Shown here: in pieces, positions 26,796-34,609 of the stretch
Position numbering within the stretch: position 1 is the stretch's first letter
Layout: every line of letters begins with the position of its first letter
DNA from: Gammaproteobacteria bacterium
GTDB lineage: Bacteria > Pseudomonadota > Gammaproteobacteria > Chromatiales > Chromatiaceae
NCBI GenBank assembly: GCA_024275295.1
Contig: JAJRZI010000115.1
Location: 1 to 44,524, forward strand
Direction of reading: 5' to 3'
Length of the DNA: 44,524 bases
The notes under the pieces: generated by a model
The model's input: the letters and a program-made list of their open reading frames with translations, nothing else
The model's database searches: none
Told to the model about the DNA's origin: nothing
Program-made: the position numbers and the translations under genes

Positions 26796-29489
26796 ATGAA
26801 CAGACCTGACATGACTGAAGCTGCACTACTGGAGATTGTACAGGTGCTGGTTCAAGAGCTGTATCCAGGGAAGTCCGTTACAACTATCACAATTGACAGC
26901 ACCCTGGATCGGGATCTTGGGTTTGACAGCCTGGGCAGGATGGAACTGCTCTCCCGCCTCGAACACAACTTTCAGGTACATCTATCAGAAGAGTTGTTTG
27001 TTGCCGCTGAAACCCTTTATGACCTCATCCAGTTATTAGAGGGCGCACCTGCCAGTATGGCTGCAGAACGAGAGACAAAGCCAGCCGCCCGTCAACATCA
27101 GGAAAGGATCTCCGCACCCCATCAGGCATGCACACTGCAAGAGGTGTTAGCCTGGCATCTGGATCATCAGGCTGACAGGATACATATTCATCTCTACGGC
27201 AAAGATGATGAGCTGCAGGAGATCAGCTATCAATCCCTCTACAAAGGCGCCTGCCGGATAGCCACCGGGCTGCAACAACGTGGGCTCCGGCCTGGAGAGA
27301 CCGTGGCTATCATGCTGCCCACCAGCCGCAGCTATTTTTTCAGCTTTTTGGGCATCCTGCTGGCCGGCGGCATCCCTGTACCCATCTATCCACCCGCACG
27401 CCCCTCTCAGATCGAAGACCATCTGCGACGACACGCCCGCATCCTTAACAATGCCCAGGCCAAGCTTCTGATAACAATCCCAGAAGCCAAGCTGGTGGCC
27501 CATCTGCTTAAGTCACATGTCGACAGCCTACAACAGATTATTACTGCAGAAGAATTATCTGAAATAGAGGGCAGAGAGCCGCATTTTACGGCGGCTAAAG
27601 CCCCAGATATTGCCTTACTACAGTACACTTACGGCAGCACTGGCAACCCCAAAGGGGTGACACTGACCCACAGCAACCTGCTCGCCAATCTCCGGGCCAT
27701 GGGCGAAGCCATTAAGGCAACCTCCGATGATGTGTTTGTCAGCTGGTTACCCCTCTACCATGATATGGGGCTGATTGGCGCCTGGCTGGGCAGCCTTTAC
27801 TTTGGTTTTCCACTGGTTGTGATGTCTCCACTGGCATTCCTGGCACGCCCCCAATGCTGGCTATGGGCCATTCACAATCATCGGGGCACACTCTCTGCCG
27901 CCCCCAACTTTGCCTATGAGCTGTGTCTGCACAAAATACGCGACAGTGATCTGGAGGGCCTGGACCTTAGCTCCTGGCGTATGGCCTTTAATGGCGCAGA
28001 GCCGGTAAGCCCCGGCACCATCCGACGCTTCAGTGATCGTTTTTATCCACTGGGTTTCCAACGGGAGACCTTGGCTCCAGTATTCGGGCTGGCTGAATCA
28101 TCAGTTGGGCTAGCGTTCCCACCACCCGGCCGAATCACACCTATTGACCGCATTCAGAGAGAGGCCATGACCACATCAGGCCGAGCCATTCCAGCGGCTG
28201 AAGCAGAGACTCAGGTATTGGAATTTGTTGCCTGCGGCCAACCCTTAACAGGTCACCCCATTCAAATCGTGGATGCTAACGGAGACGCACTTCCAGAGCG
28301 TCGGGAGGGCCAATTACAGTTTCGTGGCCCCTCTGCCACCAGTGGGTATTATCGAAATCCAGAAGAGACCCAGCGTCTATTTGATGGCCCATGGCTGAAC
28401 ACAGGTGATCTGGCCTATATCGCTGAGGGTGATCTCTATATCACCAGCCGGGTCAAAGATCTGATCATCCGTGCAGGGCGTAATATCTACCCCTATGAAC
28501 TGGAAGAGGCCATAGGCTACATTCCAGGCATTCGTAAAGGCTGTGTTGCCGTATTTGCAGCAACCCATCACAACACGGCAACTGAGCCTGTGATCGTTAT
28601 AGCCGAGACACGGGAAACCGCGCCTGACAGCCTGAAAAAACTCCAGGATCAGATCCATATTCTATCCTCTGATCTACTGGGGATGCGGCCCGACAGGGTA
28701 ATCCTGGCCCCACCCCATACCGTATTAAAAACCTCCAGTGGAAAAATCAGGCGTAGCGCCTGCCGAGCAATGTATGAAGAGGGCCGTATAAACCAAACCC
28801 AACGGGCTGCCTGGTTGCAAATACTGAGTGTTGCCTTATCAGGTGCGCTGCCACAGCTTAGAAGATGCCGTCATGCACTGCTAGGGTGGTTGTATGCTGC
28901 TTATACCTGGGTGCTATTTGGAAGCCTGGCTCCAGTCATCTGGATCTTGACTGTCACCCTGCCTGAACTTCCCTGGCGCTGGCGGGTTATTCATAGCGGC
29001 GCCCGACTACTGGCTTTTTTATCAGGTATAAAGATACAGGTCTCTGGATTGGAAAGCCTTCCACAAAAATCAGGCTGCATCATGGTAGCCAACCATGCCA
29101 GCTATGTGGACGCCATTATTCTTGCTGCCGCCCTACCCGTAGATTGCTGTTTTATTGTTAAGTCAGAATTACAATCTAACGTAATAGCACACCTGTTTTT
29201 AAAGCGAATCAAAGCAGTATTTGTAGAACGTTCCAATCAGCAACAAGGACTGACAGATGCAACACGGTTAGAGGCATTAGCCATCTCATCCGATCAACCG
29301 CTCTTTTTCTTTCCAGAAGGCACCTTCATTGATGCACCGGGCCTTCTTCCCTTCCGTATGGGAGCATTTACTATTGCATCCAAAACCGGGCTGCCCATAG
29401 TACCTATTGCAATCAAAGGCAGTCGATCCCTCCTTCAGGGTAGTAGATGGTTTCCCCGCCATGGTGCTATAGCAGTTAATGTAGGATAA
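26796..29489 (+). CDS. ACP / acyl-AMP ligase / PlsC-type acyltransferase fusion, truncated by a premature stop
   Basis: Protein of 897 residues with three domains. Residues 1-80 are an acyl carrier protein, with the phosphopantetheine Ser in GFDSLGRMEL (about 45). Residues ~105-660 are an adenylate-forming ligase of the fatty-acyl-AMP ligase type: core YTYGSTGNPKGVTLTH, WLPLYHDMGLIGAW, GLAESSVGLAF, then TGDLAYI and KDLIIRAGRNIYPYELE. After hydrophobic helices (about 695-745) comes a PlsC-like acyltransferase with NHASYVDAI (HX4D) and FFPEGTF. It could activate a fatty acid, load it on its own ACP and transfer it to a membrane lipid. The TAA at 29487-29489 cuts it short: the same frame continues for 41 codons that resemble the family C terminus. 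The catalytic motifs are upstream of the break, so activity may persist. Product unknown. Confidence 0.85.
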   Translation: MNRPDMTEAALLEIVQVLVQELYPGKSVTTITIDSTLDRDLGFDSLGRMELLSRLEHNFQVHLSEELFVAAETLYDLIQLLEGAPASMAAERETKPAARQHQERISAPHQACTLQEVLAWHLDHQADRIHIHLYGKDDELQEISYQSLYKGACRIATGLQQRGLRPGETVAIMLPTSRSYFFSFLGILLAGGIPVPIYPPARPSQIEDHLRRHARILNNAQAKLLITIPEAKLVAHLLKSHVDSLQQIITAEELSEIEGREPHFTAAKAPDIALLQYTYGSTGNPKGVTLTHSNLLANLRAMGEAIKATSDDVFVSWLPLYHDMGLIGAWLGSLYFGFPLVVMSPLAFLARPQCWLWAIHNHRGTLSAAPNFAYELCLHKIRDSDLEGLDLSSWRMAFNGAEPVSPGTIRRFSDRFYPLGFQRETLAPVFGLAESSVGLAFPPPGRITPIDRIQREAMTTSGRAIPAAEAETQVLEFVACGQPLTGHPIQIVDANGDALPERREGQLQFRGPSATSGYYRNPEETQRLFDGPWLNTGDLAYIAEGDLYITSRVKDLIIRAGRNIYPYELEEAIGYIPGIRKGCVAVFAATHHNTATEPVIVIAETRETAPDSLKKLQDQIHILSSDLLGMRPDRVILAPPHTVLKTSSGKIRRSACRAMYEEGRINQTQRAAWLQILSVALSGALPQLRRCRHALLGWLYAAYTWVLFGSLAPVIWILTVTLPELPWRWRVIHSGARLLAFLSGIKIQVSGLESLPQKSGCIMVANHASYVDAIILAAALPVDCCFIVKSELQSNVIAHLFLKRIKAVFVERSNQQQGLTDATRLEALAISSDQPLFFFPEGTFIDAPGLLPFRMGAFTIASKTGLPIVPIAIKGSRSLLQGSRWFPRHGAIAVNVG

Positions 29490-29615
29490 GAGATCTTTCC
29501 ATCTGACTCAGACTGGAAGGCAGCAATCACTCTGCGTAATAACGCAAGGCAGACAATTCTTAATTATTGCGGTGAACAGGATAGTGGATATGATTCGCCG
29601 CTTAAACCCACCTGA
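29490..29615 (+). pseudogene. Untranslated C-terminal remnant of the acyltransferase fusion
   Basis: In the frame of the preceding gene, 41 codons run from the TAA at 29487 to TGA at 29613-29615. They read EIFPSDSDWKAAITLRNNA then RQTILNYCGEQD, which resembles the usual end of PlsC-type acyltransferases of this fusion type (the pattern W.A...LR...R..IL..CGEPDL, from memory). Without the TAA the protein would have 939 residues. Confidence 0.7.
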
Positions 29616-29624
29616 TTGAGATAG

Positions 29625-30011
29625 CTATTTATAAATGGCAGCCTCTGGCGAAACAGGCTCAGCCAAATATAGACCCATAATCTCTTTCTGAATATAGGTA
29701 ATGACATCACTAACCTGCAGTGCAGTAAGATCAAAACGCCAGGCCGGCATAGCCGTTCCCGGTTTACCTAACAGAATCGCCCAGCGCATCCTCTCCACTG
29801 AAAATTGATCCGCCTGCGTCTTGTCTGTGAAATCCCGTGGCGGGGTCTTTATGACATTGCGTACAAAGCTTTGACCATCACCTTTATCACCGTGGCAGAC
29901 ACTGCAATATGCCCGGTAGATCGCCTTGCCGTTTTGCAGACTCTCCTGCAGGCCGCCACTGGCGACTACTGGCAATAAAAACAGTAATAAAAGAGATGCA
30001 ACCTTATTCAT
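29625..30011 (-). CDS. Monohaem class I cytochrome c, periplasmic
   Basis: Exported electron carrier of 128 residues. A signal peptide ends near VVASG. One haem motif CSVCHGDKGDG lies near residue 36, and a Met ligand is in GTAMPAWRFDL. The tail SDVITYIQKEIMGLYL is the usual C-terminal helix of small class I cytochromes. It overlaps the upstream beta-propeller gene by 8 bp, so the two are translated together and probably function together. Redox partners are not evident. It converges with the acyl-AMP ligase gene. Confidence 0.85.
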   Translation of the reverse strand: MNKVASLLLLFLLPVVASGGLQESLQNGKAIYRAYCSVCHGDKGDGQSFVRNVIKTPPRDFTDKTQADQFSVERMRWAILLGKPGTAMPAWRFDLTALQVSDVITYIQKEIMGLYLAEPVSPEAAIYK

Positions 30012-31134
30012 GGCTAACCACAGGTATGCGAGTTATACCCTCTCTTCCACCGATCCAGAAGCTTCCATCATCTGAAAATGTCATGCTGTATACAAAGCGA
30101 CTTAACAGGCCGCCATACTGATAGTGTTGTTTGATGCGCTTTCCATCAAAGCTGGCCAGACCTTTAATCGTACCAATCCACAGCAAGCCATCTTTATCAA
30201 ACTGAAGGGCAAGCACAAAATTGCTGGGCAGGCCATCGCGGGTTGTATAGTTGGTGAAAGTCTCGCTCTTTACATCAAAGAATGAGAGGCCACCGCCCCA
30301 GGTGCCAACCCAAAGATTCTCCTTTGGGCCAAGCTGCATGGCGACAACATAGTTTGGGTTGTAATTATAGTTTGCGCCCGGTGCCGTCTGTGCAGATATC
30401 TGTGTTTCATGATGCTCGCCACGCAGGGCAGTCTTTACCTCATGCACATCCTTTCTGACAATGTCGATCCCTGCCCCCAGGCCATCATTGTGATCCCACT
30501 TCTTCCACTTCTCTCCATCCAGCAGGGAGATGCCGACCTCTGTGCCAAGCCATATACGCTGTTTTGAATCTATCTCCACCGCATAGACCCAATCATCTGA
30601 CAGCCCTCCGCTGGTATTTTTTACAGTGTACTTTGTCCAGTTCTCCCTTTTGTCAATATCGCCACTGACCTTGTTGACGCCACTCCAGGTACCAATCCAC
30701 ATGTTCCCAGCTTTATCGAATTCAACGTCATAGACAAAGGAGTCGTTCAGCCCATGCCGCACATTGTAGATCTGAGTTTTTGGCTGGCCATCCTGCATCA
30801 CCAGTCTGGCCAGACCACCACCGTATGTACCCAACCAAAGGGTCTCCCCATCAGGGTCCTGGGTTACAGAGTGAATGGATTTGCTGATCAGACCATTATC
30901 GTAATCCAGCAGCAGCGCATCGTTGGTGAGGGTATCCAGAATATAAAAGCCATCAGAGGTGCCAAGGTAGAGCTTTGAGCCTGCACTCTCCAATACCTTG
31001 ACGTGATCCACACCAATATCGAATGACTCAGGTTCTGAAGGTTGTGCCTGTGGCTTGGCTTCGGTCGCCAGGAGATTGAAGCTCAGCCAACAGCAGATAA
31101 ACAGTACAAAAAGGGTAAACCGACTAACCCGCAT
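30004..31134 (-). CDS. Secreted seven-bladed beta-propeller protein (two-component regulator propeller repeats)
   Basis: Periplasmic protein of 376 residues. A signal peptide of about 24 residues is followed by seven repeats ending in a (L/I/M)W(I/L/V)GT.GGL-like blade motif: LYLGTSDGF, LWLGTYGGGL, MWIGTWSGV, IWLGTEVGI, LWVGTWGGGL, LWIGTIKGL and FWIGGREGI. Such repeats form the sensor propellers of hybrid two-component regulators, but here there is no kinase or transmembrane domain. Paired with an overlapping cytochrome c gene, it may be a binding or scaffold partner of that cytochrome, or a sensor. Substrate unknown. Confidence 0.75.
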   Translation of the reverse strand: MRVSRFTLFVLFICCWLSFNLLATEAKPQAQPSEPESFDIGVDHVKVLESAGSKLYLGTSDGFYILDTLTNDALLLDYDNGLISKSIHSVTQDPDGETLWLGTYGGGLARLVMQDGQPKTQIYNVRHGLNDSFVYDVEFDKAGNMWIGTWSGVNKVSGDIDKRENWTKYTVKNTSGGLSDDWVYAVEIDSKQRIWLGTEVGISLLDGEKWKKWDHNDGLGAGIDIVRKDVHEVKTALRGEHHETQISAQTAPGANYNYNPNYVVAMQLGPKENLWVGTWGGGLSFFDVKSETFTNYTTRDGLPSNFVLALQFDKDGLLWIGTIKGLASFDGKRIKQHYQYGGLLSRFVYSMTFSDDGSFWIGGREGITRIPVVSHE

Positions 31135-31206
31135 GAAAAGCCCCTACAATCTTTGAATAGAGAAGAGACTAGGCATGCAATGGATGAACGTCAAGTATTG
31201 GGGCCG

Positions 31207-32604
31207 TCAGGATAATTTAAGCTCTTTGATCTTCCGAGTCAGGGTATTGCGTCCCCAGCCCAACAGCTGGGCAGCCTCCTGGCGGCGTCCTCCTGTATGT
31301 TCTAGCGCCACCTTTATCATCACGGTTTCAAAGGCGGGCAGCGCTTCACCCAGAATATTCACTTCCCCCTGTTGCAGTTTCTGCTGCACCCAGGTGCGCA
31401 GCATGGACTGCCAGCCACTCGATGGTGATTCAATCTTCCCGTCAACCTTGAGTTCCGGCGGGAGATCTTCCACATGGATGTCCTGGCCTGATGACATGAC
31501 TGTGAGCCAGCGGGCGGTATTCTCCAGCTGCCGGACATTACCGGGCCATCTGATCTTCTGCAGCGCCTCGATGGTCTCCGGCCTCAGGGTTTTGAGCTCT
31601 GTGCCCAGCTCCTGCGCCGATGTGCTGAGAAAGTGCTGCATCAATAGCGGAATATCTTCCCGGCGCTCACGCAAGGCAGGAATATGGATTCGGATCACAT
31701 TCAGACGATGAAACAGGTCTTCACGAAACGCCCCCTTTTCAACCAGCTCTTCCAGATGCTGGTGGGTTGCGGCAATAATCCTCACATCGACCTTCACTGG
31801 CTCATGCCCACCCACCCGGTAGAATTCACCATCTGCCAGCACCCGCAGCAGACGGGTCTGCAGTTCGGCAGGCATATCACCGATCTCATCCAGAAACAGG
31901 GTGCCACCATCGGCCTGTTCAAAGCGACCCAGTCTGCGGGTCTGGGCACCGGTAAAGGCTCCACGTTCATGACCAAACAGCTCAGATTCCATCAAATCCC
32001 GCGGAATTGCCGCCATGTTCAGCGCGATAAAAGGGTTTGAGGCACGCGGGCTATGACGATGCAAAGCCTGGGCCACCAACTCCTTACCGGTTCCAGACTC
32101 ACCATTTATGAGCACCGTTACATTGGATCTGGCCAACCGCCCAATGGCTCTAAACACCTCCTGCATGGCAGGTGCTTCACCGATAATCTCCGGACTATCC
32201 AGCGCCTCTACCGCAACCGCTTTCCTGGCCTGCTGGCTATGCCGACAAGCACGCCGCACCTGCTCAATGGCTTCATCAATATCAAACGGCTTTGGCAGAT
32301 ATTCAAAGGCACCACCATGAAACGCCGAGACGGCGCTCTCCAGATCCGAATGGGCTGTCATGATAATGACCGGCAGATCTTTATGGCGCTCTTGAATGCG
32401 CTCCAGAAAGGCGAGGCCATCCATGCCCGGCATTCGAATATCCGAGATAATGACATCCGGACGCTCGTGCTGGAGCACATTCAGCGCCTCACTGGCATCA
32501 GAAAACCCCGTTACCTCCATCTGCGCCCGTTGCAGCGCCTTCTCCAGCACCCATCGAATAGAGTGATCATCGTCTATGACCCATACCTTGCTGCCTTCAG
32601 GCAT
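31207..32604 (-). CDS. ntrC: Nitrogen regulation response regulator NtrC (GlnG)
   Basis: Sigma-54-dependent activator of 465 residues. The receiver domain has [18 protein letters not shown] with the phospho-acceptor Asp in [14 protein letters not shown]. The AAA+ domain has Walker [13 protein letters not shown], the sigma-54 contact loop [10 protein letters not shown], and Walker [13 protein letters not shown]. The C-terminal Fis-type helix-turn-helix is [24 protein letters not shown]. It activates nitrogen-assimilation genes such as glnA when NtrB phosphorylates it. ATG 32604 was chosen because the family starts at this point; the frame runs 21 codons further into ntrB. It overlaps ntrB by 8 bp. 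Confidence 0.96.
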   Translation of the reverse strand: MPEGSKVWVIDDDHSIRWVLEKALQRAQMEVTGFSDASEALNVLQHERPDVIISDIRMPGMDGLAFLERIQERHKDLPVIIMTAHSDLESAVSAFHGGAFEYLPKPFDIDEAIEQVRRACRHSQQARKAVAVEALDSPEIIGEAPAMQEVFRAIGRLARSNVTVLINGESGTGKELVAQALHRHSPRASNPFIALNMAAIPRDLMESELFGHERGAFTGAQTRRLGRFEQADGGTLFLDEIGDMPAELQTRLLRVLADGEFYRVGGHEPVKVDVRIIAATHQHLEELVEKGAFREDLFHRLNVIRIHIPALRERREDIPLLMQHFLSTSAQELGTELKTLRPETIEALQKIRWPGNVRQLENTARWLTVMSSGQDIHVEDLPPELKVDGKIESPSSGWQSMLRTWVQQKLQQGEVNILGEALPAFETVMIKVALEHTGGRRQEAAQLLGWGRNTLTRKIKELKLS

Positions 32605-33679
32605 TTGAATTCTCCAGTGGTAGCAACACAGTAAATACTGTCTCACCCGGTTTGCTACGGCATTCAATCAACCCGCGATGCTGGTTGATAAGTGACTGGG
32701 CAATAGTCAGGCCAAGCCCCATACCCCCTTCGCTGTCACTCACCATAGGGTAGAAAATTTTATTGAGGATATCGGGATCGATACCTGGGCCATTGTCTTC
32801 AATCTCAATCTGAGCAACCAGTTTGTGGCGACTGTTGCCAATGGTGAATTGCCGCTGGATACGGGTTCGTAGCAGTATCTGCCCTTCATGACCTGCGGCA
32901 CGCACCGCATTACGCACGATATTCAGGATAGCCTGGATCAGCTGATCGGCGTCTCCCAGAAACTCAGGGATACTGGGGTCATAATCCAGCGCCAGCTTTA
33001 CCTGCCCGCCAGATTCCGCCTGCACCAGTGAGCGCACGCGATCCAATACCTGGTGGATATTGACCTGTGTATATTGCGGCAGTTTGTTTGGCCCCAGCAT
33101 GCGATTAACCAGGGTTTGCAGCCGGTCTGCCTCATTTATGATGACCTGGGTATACTCCTTCAGCGCCGGATCGGGCAGCTCGTGTTCCAGCAGCTGGGCC
33201 GCTCCACGCAACCCCCCCAGTGGATTTTTGATCTCATGAGCCAGGCCACGGATAAGGTCACGGGCGGCATGATGCTGGGAGATCAGGTGCTCTTCCCGAC
33301 TGATGCGCAGTTGGCGGTCAAGCTGCTGAAATTCAACCAGGATGCCGGATCTGTGCTCGGCATCCGCCAGAGGCATAACCGTGCAGTCTACCGTGATCTC
33401 CCTGCCATCCAGTTTGTAGAGCATCATCTCCCGCTCTGTGAATGGCGCCCCCTCTTCCACGGCCTGTTTGAAGATCTCACTCAGGTCGCGGTCGGGGCAG
33501 TGTATAAAATCGTCCGCCTGTTGGCCCTTCAGATTCCGGGCACTGGCGGCAAACATCATCTCACCGGCAGGGTTGATGTACTGCAGGCGCAACTGCTCAT
33601 CGAACAGGAGAACCGTAATATTCAGGTTCTCCAATATCCAGGGAGAGAGCATTTTGTGCATCAGCTTATCTGCATTCAT
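32597..33679 (-). CDS. ntrB: Nitrogen regulation sensor kinase NtrB (GlnL)
   Basis: Soluble histidine kinase of 360 residues that phosphorylates NtrC under nitrogen limitation and is inhibited by PII. A PAS domain covers about 15-125 (LLFDEQLRLQYINPAGEMMF). The phosphorylated His lies in LAHEIKNPLGGLRGAAQLLEHEL. The ATPase domain shows the N box (ILNIVRNAVRAAG), the G1 box (IEDNGPGID) and the G2 box (EGGMGLGLTIAQ). A Met six codons downstream is an alternative start, and may be preferable because the predicted sigma-54 start point lies right at the first ATG. Confidence 0.95.
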   Translation of the reverse strand: MNADKLMHKMLSPWILENLNITVLLFDEQLRLQYINPAGEMMFAASARNLKGQQADDFIHCPDRDLSEIFKQAVEEGAPFTEREMMLYKLDGREITVDCTVMPLADAEHRSGILVEFQQLDRQLRISREEHLISQHHAARDLIRGLAHEIKNPLGGLRGAAQLLEHELPDPALKEYTQVIINEADRLQTLVNRMLGPNKLPQYTQVNIHQVLDRVRSLVQAESGGQVKLALDYDPSIPEFLGDADQLIQAILNIVRNAVRAAGHEGQILLRTRIQRQFTIGNSRHKLVAQIEIEDNGPGIDPDILNKIFYPMVSDSEGGMGLGLTIAQSLINQHRGLIECRSKPGETVFTVLLPLENSNA

Positions 33680-33690
33680 ATTGCTGCTTA

Positions 33691-33706
33691 TGCAAATATC
33701 GAACCA
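33691..33706 (-). promoter_or_regulatory. Sigma-54 promoter for ntrBC
   Basis: Minus-strand TGGTTCG-ATAT-TTGCA matches the RpoN consensus with GG and GC separated by exactly 10 bases. The start point would be about 33680, adjacent to the annotated ATG, so either the message is almost leaderless or translation begins at the later Met. An NtrC-type site lies about 85 bp upstream. Confidence 0.7.
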
Positions 33707-33756
33707 GACGGATCTGCCCTGTCGTATTGGGGTTTGTGGAGTATGGCTTATGCATA

Positions 33757-33773
33757 CGCACCATTATAGTGCA
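33757..33773. promoter_or_regulatory. Candidate NtrC binding site upstream of ntrB
   Basis: GCACC-ATTAT-AGTGC (33758-33772), flanked by C and A, matches the NtrC consensus TGCACC-N5-GGTGCA at 10 of 12 half-site positions. It is centred about 85 bp upstream of the predicted sigma-54 start, a usual enhancer distance. This suggests NtrC controls its own operon, as is known in enteric bacteria. Confidence 0.65.
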
Positions 33774-33791
33774 TATAATAGGGGGGCTGTG

Positions 33792-33812
33792 CATTATTGC
33801 GTGGCAATAATG
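33792..33812. repeat. Short AT-rich hairpin
   Basis: CATTATTG (33792-33799) and CAATAATG (33805-33812) form a perfect 8-bp stem with a 5-base loop, followed by TTTT on the plus strand. It lies in the 273-bp gap between DUF4124 and ntrB. No plus-strand gene leads into it, so a terminator role is doubtful. It may be a protein-binding palindrome upstream of ntrB. The rest of the gap (33813-33952) shows nothing clear. Confidence 0.35.
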
Positions 33813-33952
33813 TTTTACCTAAATCCTGCAAGTGATTGTGCGCGCAGAGTGCAAGATATTAATTCGTAGAGCGAATGACAACTTTGAGCGCAATCCTCAT
33901 TGTGATTGCCGAAAAGTTTCATATCGCTTCGGGTGCGCTGAATCTACTACGG

Positions 33953-34489
33953 TTACTTAGGGTGCAGAATAGAGTACTGTCGCAGATGAAATGAGACCGT
34001 GCTGGTACTCTTCACAGTCTGCCCTTTGGCATCAACAATATCTGCCTTTAAGGTGTGAGTCCCTCGGGGGATATCTTTTAGCGAGAACTGGGTCGAACTC
34101 AGCTTATCCTTCAGTTTCTGGCCATCTAATGTGACCACAACCTTATCTTCGCCGCGCAATCCAGGCTCCAAAAAAAAGGAGACATTTACAATGCCTTCAT
34201 TACTGCGAATGGTCTCATTCTGCTCAGGTTTGGCAATAGCGAATTTACTGTAACCTGCCCCACTGTCTGCATCATCCTCTTCCTCATTGCCAACACCTCT
34301 ACGCTGAGATGAGTAGGGAGCACTGGGAGAGGCGGGTGGCAAATCAGGCAGGGTTAATACTTCCGCATCATGGCGTGGCTTCTTTTCATCGTAGTGAGTC
34401 ACCCCTTTTTTATCGACCCACTTATAAAAACTGCCCGCAGATGTCAGTAGCGGCAGACAGCTTAAAATAATTATCAGTAATCTAGACAT
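33953..34489 (-). CDS. Secreted DUF4124 domain protein
   Basis: Protein of 178 residues. A signal peptide (MSRLLIIILSCLPLLTSAGS) is followed at once by the DUF4124 motif FYKWVDKKGVTHYDEKKP. A low-complexity acidic linker (about 65-90) leads to an Ig-like beta domain (VSFFLEPGLRGEDKVVVTLDG, RGTHTLKADIVDAKGQ). The function is unknown. In pseudomonads and related bacteria a DUF4124 gene lies beside ntrB (glnL) near glnA, so the neighbourhood is conserved on this side. ATG 34489 was chosen because the signal peptide begins there; the frame extends 13 codons further upstream. Confidence 0.8.
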   Translation of the reverse strand: MSRLLIIILSCLPLLTSAGSFYKWVDKKGVTHYDEKKPRHDAEVLTLPDLPPASPSAPYSSQRRGVGNEEEDDADSGAGYSKFAIAKPEQNETIRSNEGIVNVSFFLEPGLRGEDKVVVTLDGQKLKDKLSSTQFSLKDIPRGTHTLKADIVDAKGQTVKSTSTVSFHLRQYSILHPK

Positions 34490-34550
34490 ATCAAGAGCAT
34501 AGCCGAGCAAATAAGAATCCTCAACCAATAATCCTGGGATAGTCCAAACA

Positions 34551-34576
34551 AAAAAAGGCGGAACCGGAGTTCCGCC
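34551..34576 (-). terminator. Intrinsic terminator of the idr operon
   Basis: Minus-strand GGCGGAAC (34576-34569), loop TCCG, GTTCCGCC (34564-34557), then an uninterrupted T run (34556-34551). The 8-bp GC-rich perfect stem with a T tract, 33 bp beyond the idrA stop codon, is a textbook rho-independent terminator. It marks the 3' end of the operon and separates it from the DUF4124 gene. Confidence 0.9.
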
Positions 34577-34609
34577 GCTAATCCCAAGGTTAAGAACTGT
34601 TTTCAGGGA

